From contig JAKJXP020000018.1 in the NCBI GenBank assembly GCA_022225965.2, forward strand, positions 494,527 through 558,526: a stretch of 64,000 nucleotides of DNA. Direction: 5' to 3'. The notes under the pieces are model-generated. The model was not told the DNA's origin and searched no databases. It was given only the letters and a program-made list of their open reading frames with translations. The stretch comes from Diatrype stigma. Taxonomy: Eukaryota; Ascomycota; Sordariomycetes; Xylariales; Diatrypaceae. Of the stretch, positions 1 through 12,682 are shown piece by piece (position 1 is the stretch's first letter; each line of letters opens with the position of its first letter). A program made the translations under genes and the position numbers.

Positions 1-532
1 GACTCGACACTTTCCTGTTGCGGCGACGTGCACTTGAGTCGATCTCAACCTCAATTGGGTTGCGGGAGACATTTGACTCCTCGGTAGCCGAGGCGTACGA
101 ATTCATACTTCTTGCGTCTTCGGGGTCCGTCATGTCTAATTCACTCCTGCCAGCAGGACTAGCGTTTGCTTTCCTATACGAAGCTTTTCTCGAACTTCTC
201 GTCTCGGTGATCTGGATGCGGTCGTTCTTCCCGTGTAATTTAGAGGGCGTCAGCCGCACACGGACACTAGGTCTCCGCTCAGAAGAGCCTCCCTGGCCGT
301 TCTTTCCACCCTCGAAGTACTCTATCAGCAAAGAGGTCTGAGATTTATTGGGACGATGCCCGCGGGTCTTGATGGTGACGGGAGTGCCGTCGTCAGGAAG
401 TGAGTATGACGAACGGTCGTCTTCCACAGGTTTGGATATATCGGTAGCTAGCTCGGTAGGCGTTGGCGTTATGAAGGATTCGGATTCTGTTGGGGCGGGT
501 AAAGGAGGTGCTTTTTTCAAGTCGGCGCCCAT
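1..532 (-). CDS. Conserved fungal protein of unknown function, N-terminal part (runs off left edge)
   Basis: An open frame with no stop runs from an ATG at 532 to position 1, so about 177 N-terminal residues are seen and the C-terminus is outside the window. The protein is hydrophilic, rich in Ser, Pro, Arg and Glu, with no signal peptide or membrane segment, and looks largely disordered. The most distinctive stretch is SQTSLLIEYFEGGK (about residues 67-80), followed by a basic PSVRVRLTPSK segment. From memory this arrangement recurs in a filamentous-ascomycete protein family without an assigned function; this was not checked by search. Codon use and lack of stops support real coding. A later Met is possible but the first is in a good position. 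No function is proposed. Confidence 0.65.
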   Translation of the reverse strand, partial: MGADLKKAPPLPAPTESESFITPTPTELATDISKPVEDDRSSYSLPDDGTPVTIKTRGHRPNKSQTSLLIEYFEGGKNGQGGSSERRPSVRVRLTPSKLHGKNDRIQITETRSSRKASYRKANASPAGRSELDMTDPEDARSMNSYASATEESNVSRNPIEVEIDSSARRRNRKVSS

Positions 533-3500
533 CGCTATCCTGTAACAGACAGTTCCAAGCACGTGGGGTTGCGTCTTCACGCGTGTCGTGGGAGGATCTC
601 TCCTGGCCGTATCCCACAGTGACCAAGAGCCAGCCCCCTCGCTCGGATTTGTTTACCAAGTTCCGGCTACCAAACCAAGCTGACTTCCAGCTCGGATTCG
701 GCCGCGGACCTCGGCGACAGAGAAACGAAGACCTGCAAGGGACAAGGTCTTGCAGGATAATGTCGTCAATAAACCAGTTACGGATTAAGACATTGACAGT
801 TGCAGAGGGGAAGGAGGGAAAAATTGTTGTGAAAAAGCGGTCGCGGGGGAGGTGGCTGGAGGTTCGGGTCGGGTTAGCAGGTGGACCAAACAAAAGCCAT
901 TGGCGGAAGGAAACCTTGAACGCCTTTTCCCGGTTAGGAGATTGCATGCACAATGGGGGGGGCGAATTAGCCCAGAATCACTGTAGGTGCATACGTAGTA
1001 TGAGAGAAATCATACTATCTGTAGCCTGTAGGTAAGTCGGGCAGGAAAGGCTGGACGGTATCCTGTCTCCTGTCTCCTATCGCCTGTCTCGGTGAGGCTT
1101 GTCCTGTGTCTCTTCTTTGGGCAACAGTTCCGGGTTGAGCTTATCACCAGGCAGGTCTCTCCTTGTTGACACCAAGTGCGCCGAGTCTACGGCGCAGCAA
1201 ACAGATAATACATGCGCACCCCGTATTGTTTGGATGGCACTAGGGGAAGACGCCAGAAGGTTTCCTCGATTGCAGAATGAATAGGGTGAATTCGAGAAAT
1301 ATACGTACGTATGACTGGATAAGGGAGTTTGTGCGTTTGTGTTTGCGCACCTATATGTGTATGGGTGGGATAGCGGGTGGTGGGTGGTGGGTGGGTAGTA
1401 TAGCAGCAGGTGTATGTATCCCTCTAACGTAGCGTCTAGTAGGGAGGGAGGTGGGATTGAATGCTGACGGATCGCATTTCAGAATCAGAAATCGAGGAGG
1501 ACCCCGGTGCGCCTTGCTACTGTACCAACTATTACCGACGAAAAGAAGGATAACAAGATAAAAGATAATAAAATAAAATAAAAGTGAAGTTCACCAGCAG
1601 CAGCGGTTGCAGTTCCCCTCAATGCCAATCACATCTACGAGTGCCACCGAAAAACAGTCGGCAGTGGACACACTCGTCAAATGGCAGGTTACCACACGAG
1701 GGAATGTGTGATGTATAATAACCTTGGAAGTACGATGTAGTCGTACTGGCAGTTACCAGTAACTATGCACAATATGTAGACAATATGTACTTATGTATGC
1801 ATTTATGTCAAGTTTAATCACGAGAGGAAAATGCGTCGATGAGCTTTATGAGCCTTGCTATATCTCTAGTCAATTGTACATAAAAAATGGCTGGTTGGTA
1901 AACCCGTACAGCCGTAGAACGGGGCTGGGGTCTGGATGATGCGTTGGCCATGCTTGACGGTATCCGCCAATCACACAATAGAGCGCCCTTTCTAGAGGGA
2001 CGTGGGCTGCAGGTGTAGCAGGGCAGGCAGGGAGTTGCATTCTACTACTAACGTACCTAACTAGTAGGTAGGTAGGAACGGACTCCAGGACTCTAGGTAG
2101 GACTTGAAGCGCGGGATGACGGTGGTCCAATTGGTGGTCTTGTTTCCAAGTTCTGTCTAGGCCAGCTATAAGTTAGTGAGCACCTAGTGACCTTGGTTCG
2201 TAAGAGCTGTGCAGCCCAGTTCAGCCCGACGCTGACGCTGATGCGGAAGTGGTGGCGTGCGTAGGGCCCCTCGGAAGGCACCATGCTTCCATCATTCTTC
2301 GATCCGGCATTGCATATCTGAGCATGTACTTAACTAGCTTGTGAGTTGCGTGGCCTCTTATGAGTCTCTTATGAGGCCATTTCCCATTCACACATACATA
2401 TGTGCTCCTTGCTCCTGCTATTCCGTTGAATTCCTGGAGAAGTTCGGGTAGCAGGTAATCGGACAAGGTCTCCAATCAAGGTGCGGGGAGTCTGAAACCC
2501 GTAAACTCACAATATTGATACAGGGCACGAATTGTCGTAAACTGGGGACGGCGGGTCCCTCGAGTTGGCTCAAGCGTTTTTGGCACGGTGACTGGGTGAC
2601 AGGCTCTGGGCAACCCCACTAATCGAGGAATATCACCGTCCATCTTCGAGATCGGGCAGGCAAAGGGCAGGCTAGGCAAGCTAGACATGCCTGACAAGCA
2701 ACTAACGAACTTTAAAGCCTGGGATGCCCTTCTCCCCCGGTGGCTTCTCCTCCCCAGCTGCCCAGCTCCCCAACCGACGAGACGGCACGGATCGATGGCC
2801 CATAAAGCGTCAACAACCCAAAGAGGGGCTTCTCTAAGGGGTAACATTTCTCAGGTAGGTAGTTTGTTACCGAGTAACGAATCAAGCTCTCGCAAGCGCC
2901 TCCGGAGCAAACTCGAGGACAGGACAGGACGGTCCGACTTGAGGTATTGCAACTTCGAGGTGCCCACCAATCGCTTCTCAGTCTGGCAGTGTCCTTAAAA
3001 GGTTCCACCCGAAATTCAAAAACTAGCTTCCGCCTCCGATATCAGGCATATATGTAGAACACCATCACGATCACGCTCACGGCCCCCAAATCGTTCGAAA
3101 TCCAAGCACCATGTCATACGCAGTGAATGACTAGATACTACTACGTACATAAATAGGTAGCCAGGTGGCAAAGGGCTGTGCTGGCTCATCCCCCCGCGCA
3201 CCTTTAGAGCCGGAGCCAGAAGCTTCCAAGTTGCATATGTAAAACCTGCCCGCAACTCAACTGGTCCGGAACTCCATATGTACCTATATTCCACGCCCCC
3301 AGAACGGCGGACTTCTCGGGTAGCGGGATCGAGGCACGCCTTCGAGCCTTTTCGCAACTGTTGTCTATAGCAGCAATGGCTCGACATGTGTTAGGTACCT
3401 AAGTTACCTAGTATCTCATTGTCATATATAAACCTGCATAGTTGCCTTGTACACCTAACTAGTAGTCACAGAGTGCTATGTACTTCGTAGGTATGCATGT

Positions 3501-4826
3501 CTAAGGCACACACTCACTTCCGCCCAGACACAGAGCGAGCTAGGTACAATTCGATGATCGTCCGGCAGTGTCCCCTAGCCTCCAAGTAAAAGTCTAAGAC
3601 CCGAACTACCTACGGCCAGCATACATACCTAGGTAGTCTAGTTACCTGCAGTTCTCGCCCGGCCATACGCACCACAGACGCACGTACGCACATGCGCGCA
3701 CCTTTTGCGTACATCTGTGTAATTACGTGCATGAGTGGGCGCACAAATGCCCTCTCACTCGCATATACTGCCTACTACGTACGAAGGCAGGTACTAGGTG
3801 CGATACATAGGGCAGACCCCAAACTTGCTGATGCAGTGCAGCACTAGAACCCACTCACTCATCCCCATATGAAAACATGAATGACCACTTCGGCCACACT
3901 CAAGAGCTATATGGGCAAGTGATGTGGATAGGTTCTTACCTACCTTACTTGGCCAAGTCGACCGTATTTATGATATATTTGCTTGTGGGTAATCATACTG
4001 GATTGGATCATATAGGATGAATCCTAAGGAACAGTTGGCCAATAAAAAAGATATGGTGAATGCCTAGGTACGCTTCAGGCTCTATTCGTCTACTCCCGTG
4101 TGTTCATCTATGCATAGCATATCATGTCTCGTCGACGATGAAACCGGGAATGTCAGAAATGACAGCGGTCAGGAACACGAATAAGCCTGAACTGGTAAAC
4201 TAAAATCATTTCCTCCAGATATGTCTGTGTACATAACTACTTAGACTAGAAATGCATGATTGCCGTCAACTCCAAGGAAGAAGAGGAAACATCAGGCGTC
4301 GCCGCCTCGCACAAGAGAAACGCGAGGCAGCTGCAGTTAGCCGGTTTGGCTAGTATCACGATGGCGGCACTTTCATTTCGAGCAGTCAATCTCACGGTAT
4401 CACAAAAAATGGCATATTGACTGGAGAAGATGGCGATGGTGGTAGTTTTGAATATGGATGCTATGACGATCATCTGTAAATATGACTACTATTTGCGTAT
4501 ACCGCGTAATAATGATAATACTCCATGTGTGTTTTGTGTGCCCTCCTGGCCCGCTCACAATTCGAATCTCACTCCAGTCCTGACCGGGTATCCCTTGATA
4601 GCAAATTCAACGCAGAGACAAAGAGAAAACAAGATGAGGTGTCAGGGGTGAACTAGATAGGGATGCGCTATAGCTTCCGATGGGTCCTTAATCAGACCAG
4701 CTGAATAAGAACGCGGTTCACCATGTCGTCTCAATCTTATCTGCAAATGAAGACGTCACAAAAGGTCTCAGCTTGTCGTTGATCCTTCCCGTCCCCTCCC
4801 GTCCCATCTCATTTGACCTCATCTGA
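533..4826. other. Intergenic region, about 4.3 kb
   Basis: No convincing gene is seen; open frames are short and on both strands. The stretch holds many TAGGTA/TACCTA motifs (clusters near 2060, 3120-3170, 3390-3410, 3600-3650, 3780 and 4060) and simple GT/TG-rich DNA near 1330-1400. The first few hundred bases are presumably the promoter and leader of the leftmost gene. Confidence 0.6.
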
Positions 4827-6272
4827 TTAGAGACCTGCCACACTCCTACCGGCCTTCGGTCCGCGGCTCTTCTTCGGCGAGGACGTGTACTCATCGCCGC
4901 CTTTCCTCGGCGCCGAGACGAGCTGGACCTGGGCGCTGCTGAGCAGGTCGCGGACGGCGGGGTTTTCGAGGTAGTGGGCGGCGAGACCGCCGCCGAGGAC
5001 GGAGCGGAGCAGCTCGACGCGGGTCGAGAGCGACCAGGTGTCGACGAGCATGCTGATGTTGTGGACGCGGATGCGCTCGCGGTAGCCGTACTCGCGGAAC
5101 TCGCCGTCGTTGAAGTCGACGCGCGAGCCCCCGGTGTGCGGGTTGCTGGCCTGCCGCCGCGCCGTCGAGTAGCCCGGGCCCTTGCCCCGCTCCAGCGACG
5201 TCAACACGCTGTTGAAGCTCGCGTGCAGCTGCTTGCGGTCCTTCTTCGACACTGCTTTGGACGACTCGCGCACCAGCGCCGTCATGCGCTGCACGAGCCG
5301 GTGCTGGTCGTACTGCAGGTTCCACGACGTCAACGAGCCCCCGTTACCGCCGGCGGTGCCGTCGGCCTCCTCGCCTCCCTCTCCCTCCTCGTACTCGCGC
5401 GCTGCCTCGAAGATCAGCGCGATGTTGGTACCAGCCGCGATTTGCACGGCGACATCGGTGCTGTCGAGCTGTTCGGTGAATGCCTCAAGCGCCTGTTCGC
5501 TCTGCGCCTGCAGGTCTTCGAGGTGACTGGCCACGAAGCCCCAGGTGGTTAGGGCGGCGGCGACGACGCGGCCATTGTCGGGGGCCTCGACGTTGTGCCC
5601 ATCACTCTCCACAATCTCGAGCAGGAAGTCGAGGACGTCCTCAGCCGCCTCGACTGAGCCTCCACCGCACATAGTCGCGACACCCATGGCATCAATCGCC
5701 TCAACCTTGACGGACTCTTCATCCGAATTTTCACATGCGCCTTTCAGGCTCGACCACACCTGGTCGTAGACTGTCTCAGATTGCGTCGACAAGATCGTCA
5801 GCGTGAGCGCTTTCAGCGCCGCGACCGTCTCCTCATAGTTGGCACCGCCGCGTATGCTCCTCAGCAGCGCGGGAATAAGCTCGCCCCAGTGGTTCTCGAC
5901 CTGCTCTGCCGCGTAGTGATACCGGATCAAGTGCGCGTAGGCATTTAGGCTTGTCTCTCTTCCCTTTGCGCTGCTGCGCTTGCGATCGAGTATCTCGGTA
6001 ATACGGTCCTGCAACCTGTCTGTCCACGAAGCGGTCACATTATCTTCGCCATCGTCGGAGTTCAGGACGGATGAACTGTCAATGCTGTCGTCGTACTCGG
6101 AATCGCTGATGTCCTCTTCTTCCGACGCGTACCGGCTGGTGGCTCGCGACCCGCCGCGAGACGGTGCTGGTGATCCTGCCGCCGACCCACGGGTCGACTC
6201 CGGTCGCGAGCGGGCCTTCTTGGAGACGGTCTTGCCGCTCTCGAGGAGGATCTTTTTGCGCAGGTCTCTCAT
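4827..6272 (-). CDS. Interferon-related developmental regulator (IFRD) family protein
   Basis: Single-exon gene of 481 residues. The N-terminus is basic and Ser-rich (about 1-50), followed by an acidic Ser/Asp run. An alpha-helical, HEAT/ARM-like IFRD region covers roughly residues 80-370 (TDRLQDRITEILDRK onward). A C-terminal IFRD_C-type block includes FREYGYRERIRVHNI and VELLRSVLGGGLAAHYLEN (about 405-450). The tail is Lys/Arg-rich. Animal IFRD1/TIS7 and IFRD2 act in transcriptional co-regulation and ribosome-related control; the role in fungi is not settled, so only the family is called. The ATG at 6272 sits in a good context (ACACCATGA) and fits the typical start of fungal homologues. No intron is needed. 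An upstream exon is unlikely but not excluded. Confidence 0.85.
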   Translation of the reverse strand: MRDLRKKILLESGKTVSKKARSRPESTRGSAAGSPAPSRGGSRATSRYASEEEDISDSEYDDSIDSSSVLNSDDGEDNVTASWTDRLQDRITEILDRKRSSAKGRETSLNAYAHLIRYHYAAEQVENHWGELIPALLRSIRGGANYEETVAALKALTLTILSTQSETVYDQVWSSLKGACENSDEESVKVEAIDAMGVATMCGGGSVEAAEDVLDFLLEIVESDGHNVEAPDNGRVVAAALTTWGFVASHLEDLQAQSEQALEAFTEQLDSTDVAVQIAAGTNIALIFEAAREYEEGEGGEEADGTAGGNGGSLTSWNLQYDQHRLVQRMTALVRESSKAVSKKDRKQLHASFNSVLTSLERGKGPGYSTARRQASNPHTGGSRVDFNDGEFREYGYRERIRVHNISMLVDTWSLSTRVELLRSVLGGGLAAHYLENPAVRDLLSSAQVQLVSAPRKGGDEYTSSPKKSRGPKAGRSVAGL

Positions 6273-9200
6273 GGTGTTTTTGGGTATATGTCTCTCGTTT
6301 GGCTCTCTAAAAGCGATGTCGAAGTTCGGTTTCGGTGCAATAGTCTATCTGGGAGAGGTGAAGCTGGTATCAGGTCGCTGTATCTCTATGATTTCGATGT
6401 ATTGATGTCTGAGCGAATTCCATGGGGATGAGTCGAGACGACTAAGCCAATTTTATAGAATTTGACTCTTGTTGTTAAGCTATAAGCCACATGCAAGGTA
6501 TACTACCTTGACAAAACAGGATGGGTTGAATGAAGGAAAGGAGAATGATATTGTTCCTATTCAGAACAATTGGTTAGGGGAAATAGTAGGTGTATGTACG
6601 GAACTTCCTTTGTATTGCAGCAAAGAGCAGGGAAACGAAAATGACGTTGTCTATTATTTATGTGTTTTGTTTAGACGTACGACTAATTTTGCCGCCTTTG
6701 TAATTGGAGGTTGGACACGGCTTCCCATTATTAATTAACTAGCTGGGACATGAAGGAAAGTCCGAGTTAACTCCCTTCAAGTAGGTACTATGTACTTGCT
6801 CTGTGAAACTATGACCGTCAATAGTTTCGGACATAACGGCGACATGCACCAAGTTATACCTACCGGCATACAGAAAAACCCATATCTGTGCATTCAATGG
6901 TTAGGTTATTTACGAAGATTTGGATATTTACTGGTTGCCTATCTACGTATTGTGTGTGTATGTAGTTTACGAAACAAGTTATGCTGTATCGTTGGCTTTC
7001 TCCTTCACTGTATGTGCAGACTACCTAGGGCACTGTCGCCTGTCTGCCAGTCTGCTTGCCAGCATGATGCAAACACATCATTGTCACAAGCCCTCCTTAG
7101 AAGACCCCTCAGCCCCTCCTCCAGGAGCCAGAATGAGCTGACAGGCTGGCTGATGAGGTCAAAGGCGGGGACTTTTTCCCCAGACCGTGTCCGTACGATT
7201 TTCCGCCTGCCCGCTAGATAAAACACGGTTGATTTAGGACCCGGTGGTCCAGGATAAAGTGGCTCTAAACTTGATGGGGAAAAGACCTATAGTAAATCAA
7301 TGAGCTAATCGGAGCATGCAGTGTCTATCAGTGACCACTTCTATAAACTCCCTGGCCTCCTCTCTCCCTTGAGCACCCCAAGATTCGGTACAAAGAGGTT
7401 CGGTCGAGACTCCAGATCTCCGGCCCAGAGGCCCTAGATTTCGATATCAAATAAGATTATTTACCTGCTCACTTGTAGTCTTAAAGGCCCTTCCGGTTTA
7501 AGCATATCATTCTTGTGAGGCTATGCTCATCTACACCGATGTTTTTAGCTAAGCTAATGAGGGTTGACCTCGAATAACCAGGATCGCCACTCTCGTGAGA
7601 CACTCATGTAACTCTCGTTACCCGAGTCGCCCGGTAAGACCATGCTGGTAAGACCGTGAGACCACTCACTTGGTAGGTACCTACCTACCTTGTAGTTACC
7701 TAGGTACTAGGGAGATAACTACCGCATACCTATATTTCAATAAGTTGTCTCCCTACCTATGTATGTGCTTATATATAGGTAGGTATGATTTTCTGGGCGG
7801 GAAGCTTGGAGAACACCTAACTTGGTCTTCTAGATGGATTAACACTTTCACTTGGCGTTAAGGACGGTGCGGGCTACACGCATGTACAGTCAAGCAAGCA
7901 AGTCTCTAGATAATCTGATTGGTGTTAATCCAAGCACAGCAGCCCTTACGCCCCGTTTGGGTGAGATAGTTGGGGGTATAGTAAGCATAGTCCGACGACC
8001 TGCTACCTGCCAGTCCGATGGACGGTGGTAGCATGAGATATAAACCAATCCAGACTTTAGCACTGGCACTATTTTCGTTCTACTACCAATCCAATACCAT
8101 GATTTTTTTTCACATAACTCTACTAAGCAACATACGGTATATTGACTACTTAGGCACCTACAATGATGTCAAATCTCCAACACATCTTTTTGACAGTCTC
8201 GGGTACATAATGGGTGGGTATTGGAGATGGATGGCGGGCAAGGCGGGGCATACCTAGTAGGTTGGTAGCTACCTACAGGCTGGTTTGTCTAACCCCGCCA
8301 AAGAAGCCTAATAGGCTTATCGCATTGCATGCACTTAGTGGCCATTATCGCCTACGTGTGCCGTTGGAGCTACCTAACCACCTATACACATACCTAAGAT
8401 ATCTAGGGACCTAGCTATCAAGGAAGGTCCGATTATTCATGCCTGAAGGATAATTGAAGGATGAAGAGTAGCAATTAGGTAACATGAAGCTCTGTCTTTG
8501 TCCACCGCGTAGAAACCTTTAGGAACTAGAGTCCCTATTGTCTTCATGGTAACAGACAGGTATGAAATAATGACAGAGCTCTTAATTAAAGCAAGGCCAT
8601 TGCAGTAAGCTAAATTAAGATGCTCGGTAGGTAGACTAGTCGATGACGCTCGTTCGCTTCACATGCACAAGCCGGCACCCCAGACTCCCCCACTGATAAG
8701 GCAGTTATCACGTTATTATCAAGCCCCAAGGAACTTACATACGTAGTAGCATCGGAAACCCCCCTTTGCCCGCTCAGGTGCTCTCTGACACGCTTTCAGC
8801 CCCACCTTCAAGGTTCCAAGGTTCAGTTCGATTTGATATATTGTATGTACGAAGCTGCACTTAGGCACTTCGAATACCTATCATATGCCAACTGCCTGGG
8901 CTGGATGTAGCTGCGTATGTAGGTACCTGCCATCTTGAAGATAGGTAGCAACAATGTTCTCGACCGGCTTGCCTATCTCTAAATCGCGGAAATCTACACC
9001 TCGAGTCAAACACATATATAGGAATTCCGTTGCCTAGGTAGGTAGCTATCTAGCAGCCCTAGGTAGCTAAATGCGTAGGGCGTAGCTCATCCCACCTGTG
9101 GCCTACAATGGCTGATTGGGTAGCTGTATATGACTCTCGGGGGGGTAGATGTGTATCTACGTGACATATATGCCTCCAGGCTGTGATAGGCAGAAAGTGC

Positions 9201-9800
9201 CTTGGACGTTCTTTACGTACTTCTTACTGTACCTGCAACTTTCAGCGCACCGGCACTGGCACTGACTGACGGCCGAGAACCTTAGAAGCTCCTTCCCCTC
9301 CTCTCCCTCGTCGATATTCGAGGCAACCACCACCACCACCAACATTTAACCTTCAACCCTCCAAACCTTCAGAACCTTCTTACATTGCATTTGCTGCGTG
9401 CCTACCGATCTTCCACTTCACAAATTCCCTTCTTCATCAACACCAACGCCTCACCCGTTGTTTGGTTGCGGCCTTGGTTCACCGCTCTACCCTACTATAC
9501 TTTAATCGTCTTTCCTTTCTCAAGTCTGTCTGATTGAGTACTGCCTACATACCTAAGTCCCTCTCCCAATTCCCGGGTCTCCCGCCCCTTCAATGTCGCC
9601 ATTCCAGTGACTTTGTGGCCCCCACTTGAAGTCGCCCGTTGCCTAAGACTTCCCCTCCGCCCATTTCCACCTTTCCGATAACCCCATCTATCCTTCGGAG
9701 AAGGTTACTCGAGTGCTTCATCTGGAAACCGGCTTCTGAATATCCTACATCAACCAACGAACGTGTACATTCGCTACTTCGCTCCGAGTCCAGCAAGAAC
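6273..9800. other. Intergenic region, about 3.5 kb
   Basis: No supported gene. The stretch has many TACCTA/TAGGTA motifs (for example 7674-7710, 7770-7785, 8260-8275, 8925-8950 and 9025-9065). The last 450 bases are C/T-rich on the plus strand, as expected for the leader of the FHA-domain gene that starts at 9801. Confidence 0.55.
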
Positions 9801-12682
9801 ATGGCGTCCGCTGGCTCAGCCACCTCCGATAAGGAGGATCAAGGTATGCCTAATATATCATGATACTACTGGGTTGCATTCGTGTGCTAGATGGGCCTCC
9901 TCTAATCGCTTTATAGTCGTCGCAGTTCTAGCTGCTCGTGCCCCAGGTCCTCATTTTGTTGAGCCAGAGCGTCGACTAACTTTTACCCGAAACAACCCTA
10001 TGATTCCCATTGGCCGTGCGTCTAAGGTTTCCTCTAAAGGATTCGTTGCTGCCGCAGATAATGCTTGGTTCGATAGCCCGGTTATGTCCCGTGGCCATGC
10101 CGAGCTTACTGTCGATTTCAACACGACCCCGAAGGTAACCTTCCCCCAGTTGCACCAAGTTTCTTTCCCGGGGTAGCATACAGGTACTAATCATGCATCC
10201 GTCCTAGACCGTCTATATCAAGGATATTGGCTCGCTTCACGGCACCTTCCACAAACACGGCGACAGCAGCGACGGCCTAGGAAATGAGAACAAGCTTGAA
10301 CCGGGACAGATAGTCAAGGTCGAGTCAGGCGATACTCTGAGATTTGGCATCGACATTTATCGAGCTAAGGAGACCTTCCCACCTTGTTGCGTGGATTTTC
10401 TCGTTGAAGAGACCATGGACCGGTAAGTAAGCAACTACCCAATAGAGTAATCGCATACTGATCATATTCTAGCATTAACAACCCCCAGCAGCCAAACAAG
10501 ACTTCAACGGTCTCTGCTCGTTGCTTTTCTGTCTCCGTACCAGAGGATGATTTTGATGACGAAGACCTCATTAGTGATGGCGATAGCATCGTTGAGGAAG
10601 AAATTGTACCCCTACCACAGCATCCACCTTGTCCTCTGTCCCCGTCTTCCATAGCCGCTGGAAAGGCCTCAATGATAGATCTCACCCGAGACGATGTCGA
10701 GACCTCCTGGGCGCAAGGTCTTTCCAGCATGCACCAGTCGAGTGCTACGATTCGAAACGCTGCAGACTCTGATCTAATAGACTTGACATCAGAGCCTGAG
10801 GCATCGGGGTCTGAAGAGGAAGACGAACTTCGAACAAGACGTCAATCCACCCCATTCCCGCCAAGTCAGCCGCAATCTATAAACGTAGACACATCGCTAT
10901 CCTCATCTAACGTTCCTTGGCAAGCATTTGATGAGAGATTTCATACCAAGCCCCAAGATGTCGTTACATCTGGACCTCATACGGCAAAAGCCACAGAAAG
11001 TTATGGATCCGAAGCTCATCTCTCTGAGATGGCAGAGTCGGAAGATTACGAAGCTAAAGCTATCGGAAGGGCCTCCCTTGTGTCAGACGGGATTCGCTTT
11101 ACCGCTCCCGGATATGAGGCTTCCAGCATGTCAGGCTCTGAATCACCAAGACTCAGCACCGAAGAGTTGGACAGTAACCTAACAGATGAAGATGAAGATG
11201 ACCAATCTATCGTATCAGTTGAGTCTAAAAACGACACTACAAGCCAAGATAGCGACGCAGCAGATCAAGATTCAGTTTCTTCAGAGCTTGGGGAGGAATA
11301 TGATGTGATGGATGGCATGATGGATGATTTTGAAGATGAAGAAGAAGATGAAGGTGTGTGAATCTCCCGCCATATACTTCGGTCTACTGGATGTTTTCTG
11401 ACTGTTTCCACTAGATCTTCAGTATGACTCTGATTCCGCATCATGTGCCGATGAGGAACTCGACGACTCGATGTTTGTTCGCCACCAATCCCCGTCATTG
11501 GTGTCTAAACCCTCATCTCCCACCGAGCCGGAGCCAGGAAAACCCGCATCCAAAGTATCGGACGAAACCGTCGAGCAATCTCCTGAGGATCTTGGCAGTC
11601 ACACACTTGCCAGCACGGCCCCGTTCTCCTCGGTCGCAACTCGTCAAAGACTGCCAAGCCCATCCGATGCCGCGATGGTCAAGACGCTCCCGTTCAGCAC
11701 TTCATGTACTACATCTACGGCTCAGGCCCTTGGTGAAAAGACGGGAAAATTCGAGTATTTCACTGCCAGGGAGAGCAACAGGGCCACGTTCATGAATCTG
11801 GACCGGCCAAAGTCACCACCGCCAACCTCAGCAATTCGGGAGACCCTAGCTGGAGATAAAGAAGTCAGCCAGCTCCCCAGCCGACACAGCCCCGCTAGAA
11901 ACACCTTTGTGGTGGCCCGTAAAGCTATGTTGAACAAGTCAGGCGCCACCAATTCGTCAAACTCGTTCCCGACGATTGAGCCGCTGAAGCCTGCTGTATT
12001 TTCCGTCCCAAGCTACAAAGTTGCAGAGTCAAAGTCAGCTTACACAACGATTCACCAGGATTCGGTATGGTCTGACTCTGGCGACAAGTTTATCAACAGT
12101 CCTGCTTCACTAAAGGCACTCTGGTCCCGAACCCGGCTTCAAAGTCCTGACTTGGACATGACTAGTGCTTATACGTTCCAGCAGAGCAAGCTTGCGAGAG
12201 AGAATATGGCGGAGGCTGTAACGGTGAAGAGGGTCCAGATTCAAGACCTGTTAGCTCAAGATCCAAAATACACACCACCAGTGGAAGGAGTAATTGGACC
12301 TGTTGTAACAGAACCCCAGTCGACGTCCAGCGATACATCCAAGGCGCAGGCAGGCTCCAAGCGGAGTTTCGGCGATGCATTTGCGGAAGCCGATGATGTT
12401 CCTGGCGAAGTGGATGCCAGTTCCCATGAGATCGCTCTCAGGGTCGGGTCCGAACCTGCTGGTCAGGCAGCTCCAGCTTGCCACCAACAGGCAATCGACT
12501 CACCCAAGTCAGTACCAGACTCTGTCCACACCGCTGTTGCAGGAAACCCTACTGCTTCTATTGAGCCAAGTACCGTTCGACCGGCAAAACGCCGCCGCTT
12601 TGCTGAAGTGGCTGCCTGCGTCGCCCTTGGCGGTGCCGGTGTGCTCTCAGCGTTGATAATGAGTGCGCCGACCTTTACATAG
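9801..12682 (+). CDS. FHA-domain protein with SUMO-interaction-like motifs and C-terminal membrane anchor
   Basis: Five exons: 9801-9843, 9917-10134, 10208-10422, 10473-11353 and 11415-12682, giving 874 residues. Every intron starts GT and ends AG, and the frame is kept across all of them. The forkhead-associated (phosphothreonine-binding) domain spans about residues 20-140, with the expected G47-R48, S72-R-G-H75 and G95-S-L-H98-G-T motifs. Residues 226-264 contain two IDLT cores (MIDLTRDD and DLIDLTSE), each followed by acidic residues, which resemble SUMO-interaction motifs. A long acidic Ser-rich region follows (to about 300), then a low-complexity region. The last 30 residues have a KRRR patch (about 844-847) and one hydrophobic segment (about 849-870), consistent with a tail-anchored protein. 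FHA plus tail anchor recalls the SLMAP/Far9/PRO45 proteins of the STRIPAK complex, but no coiled coil is obvious, so orthology is not claimed. Confidence 0.85.
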
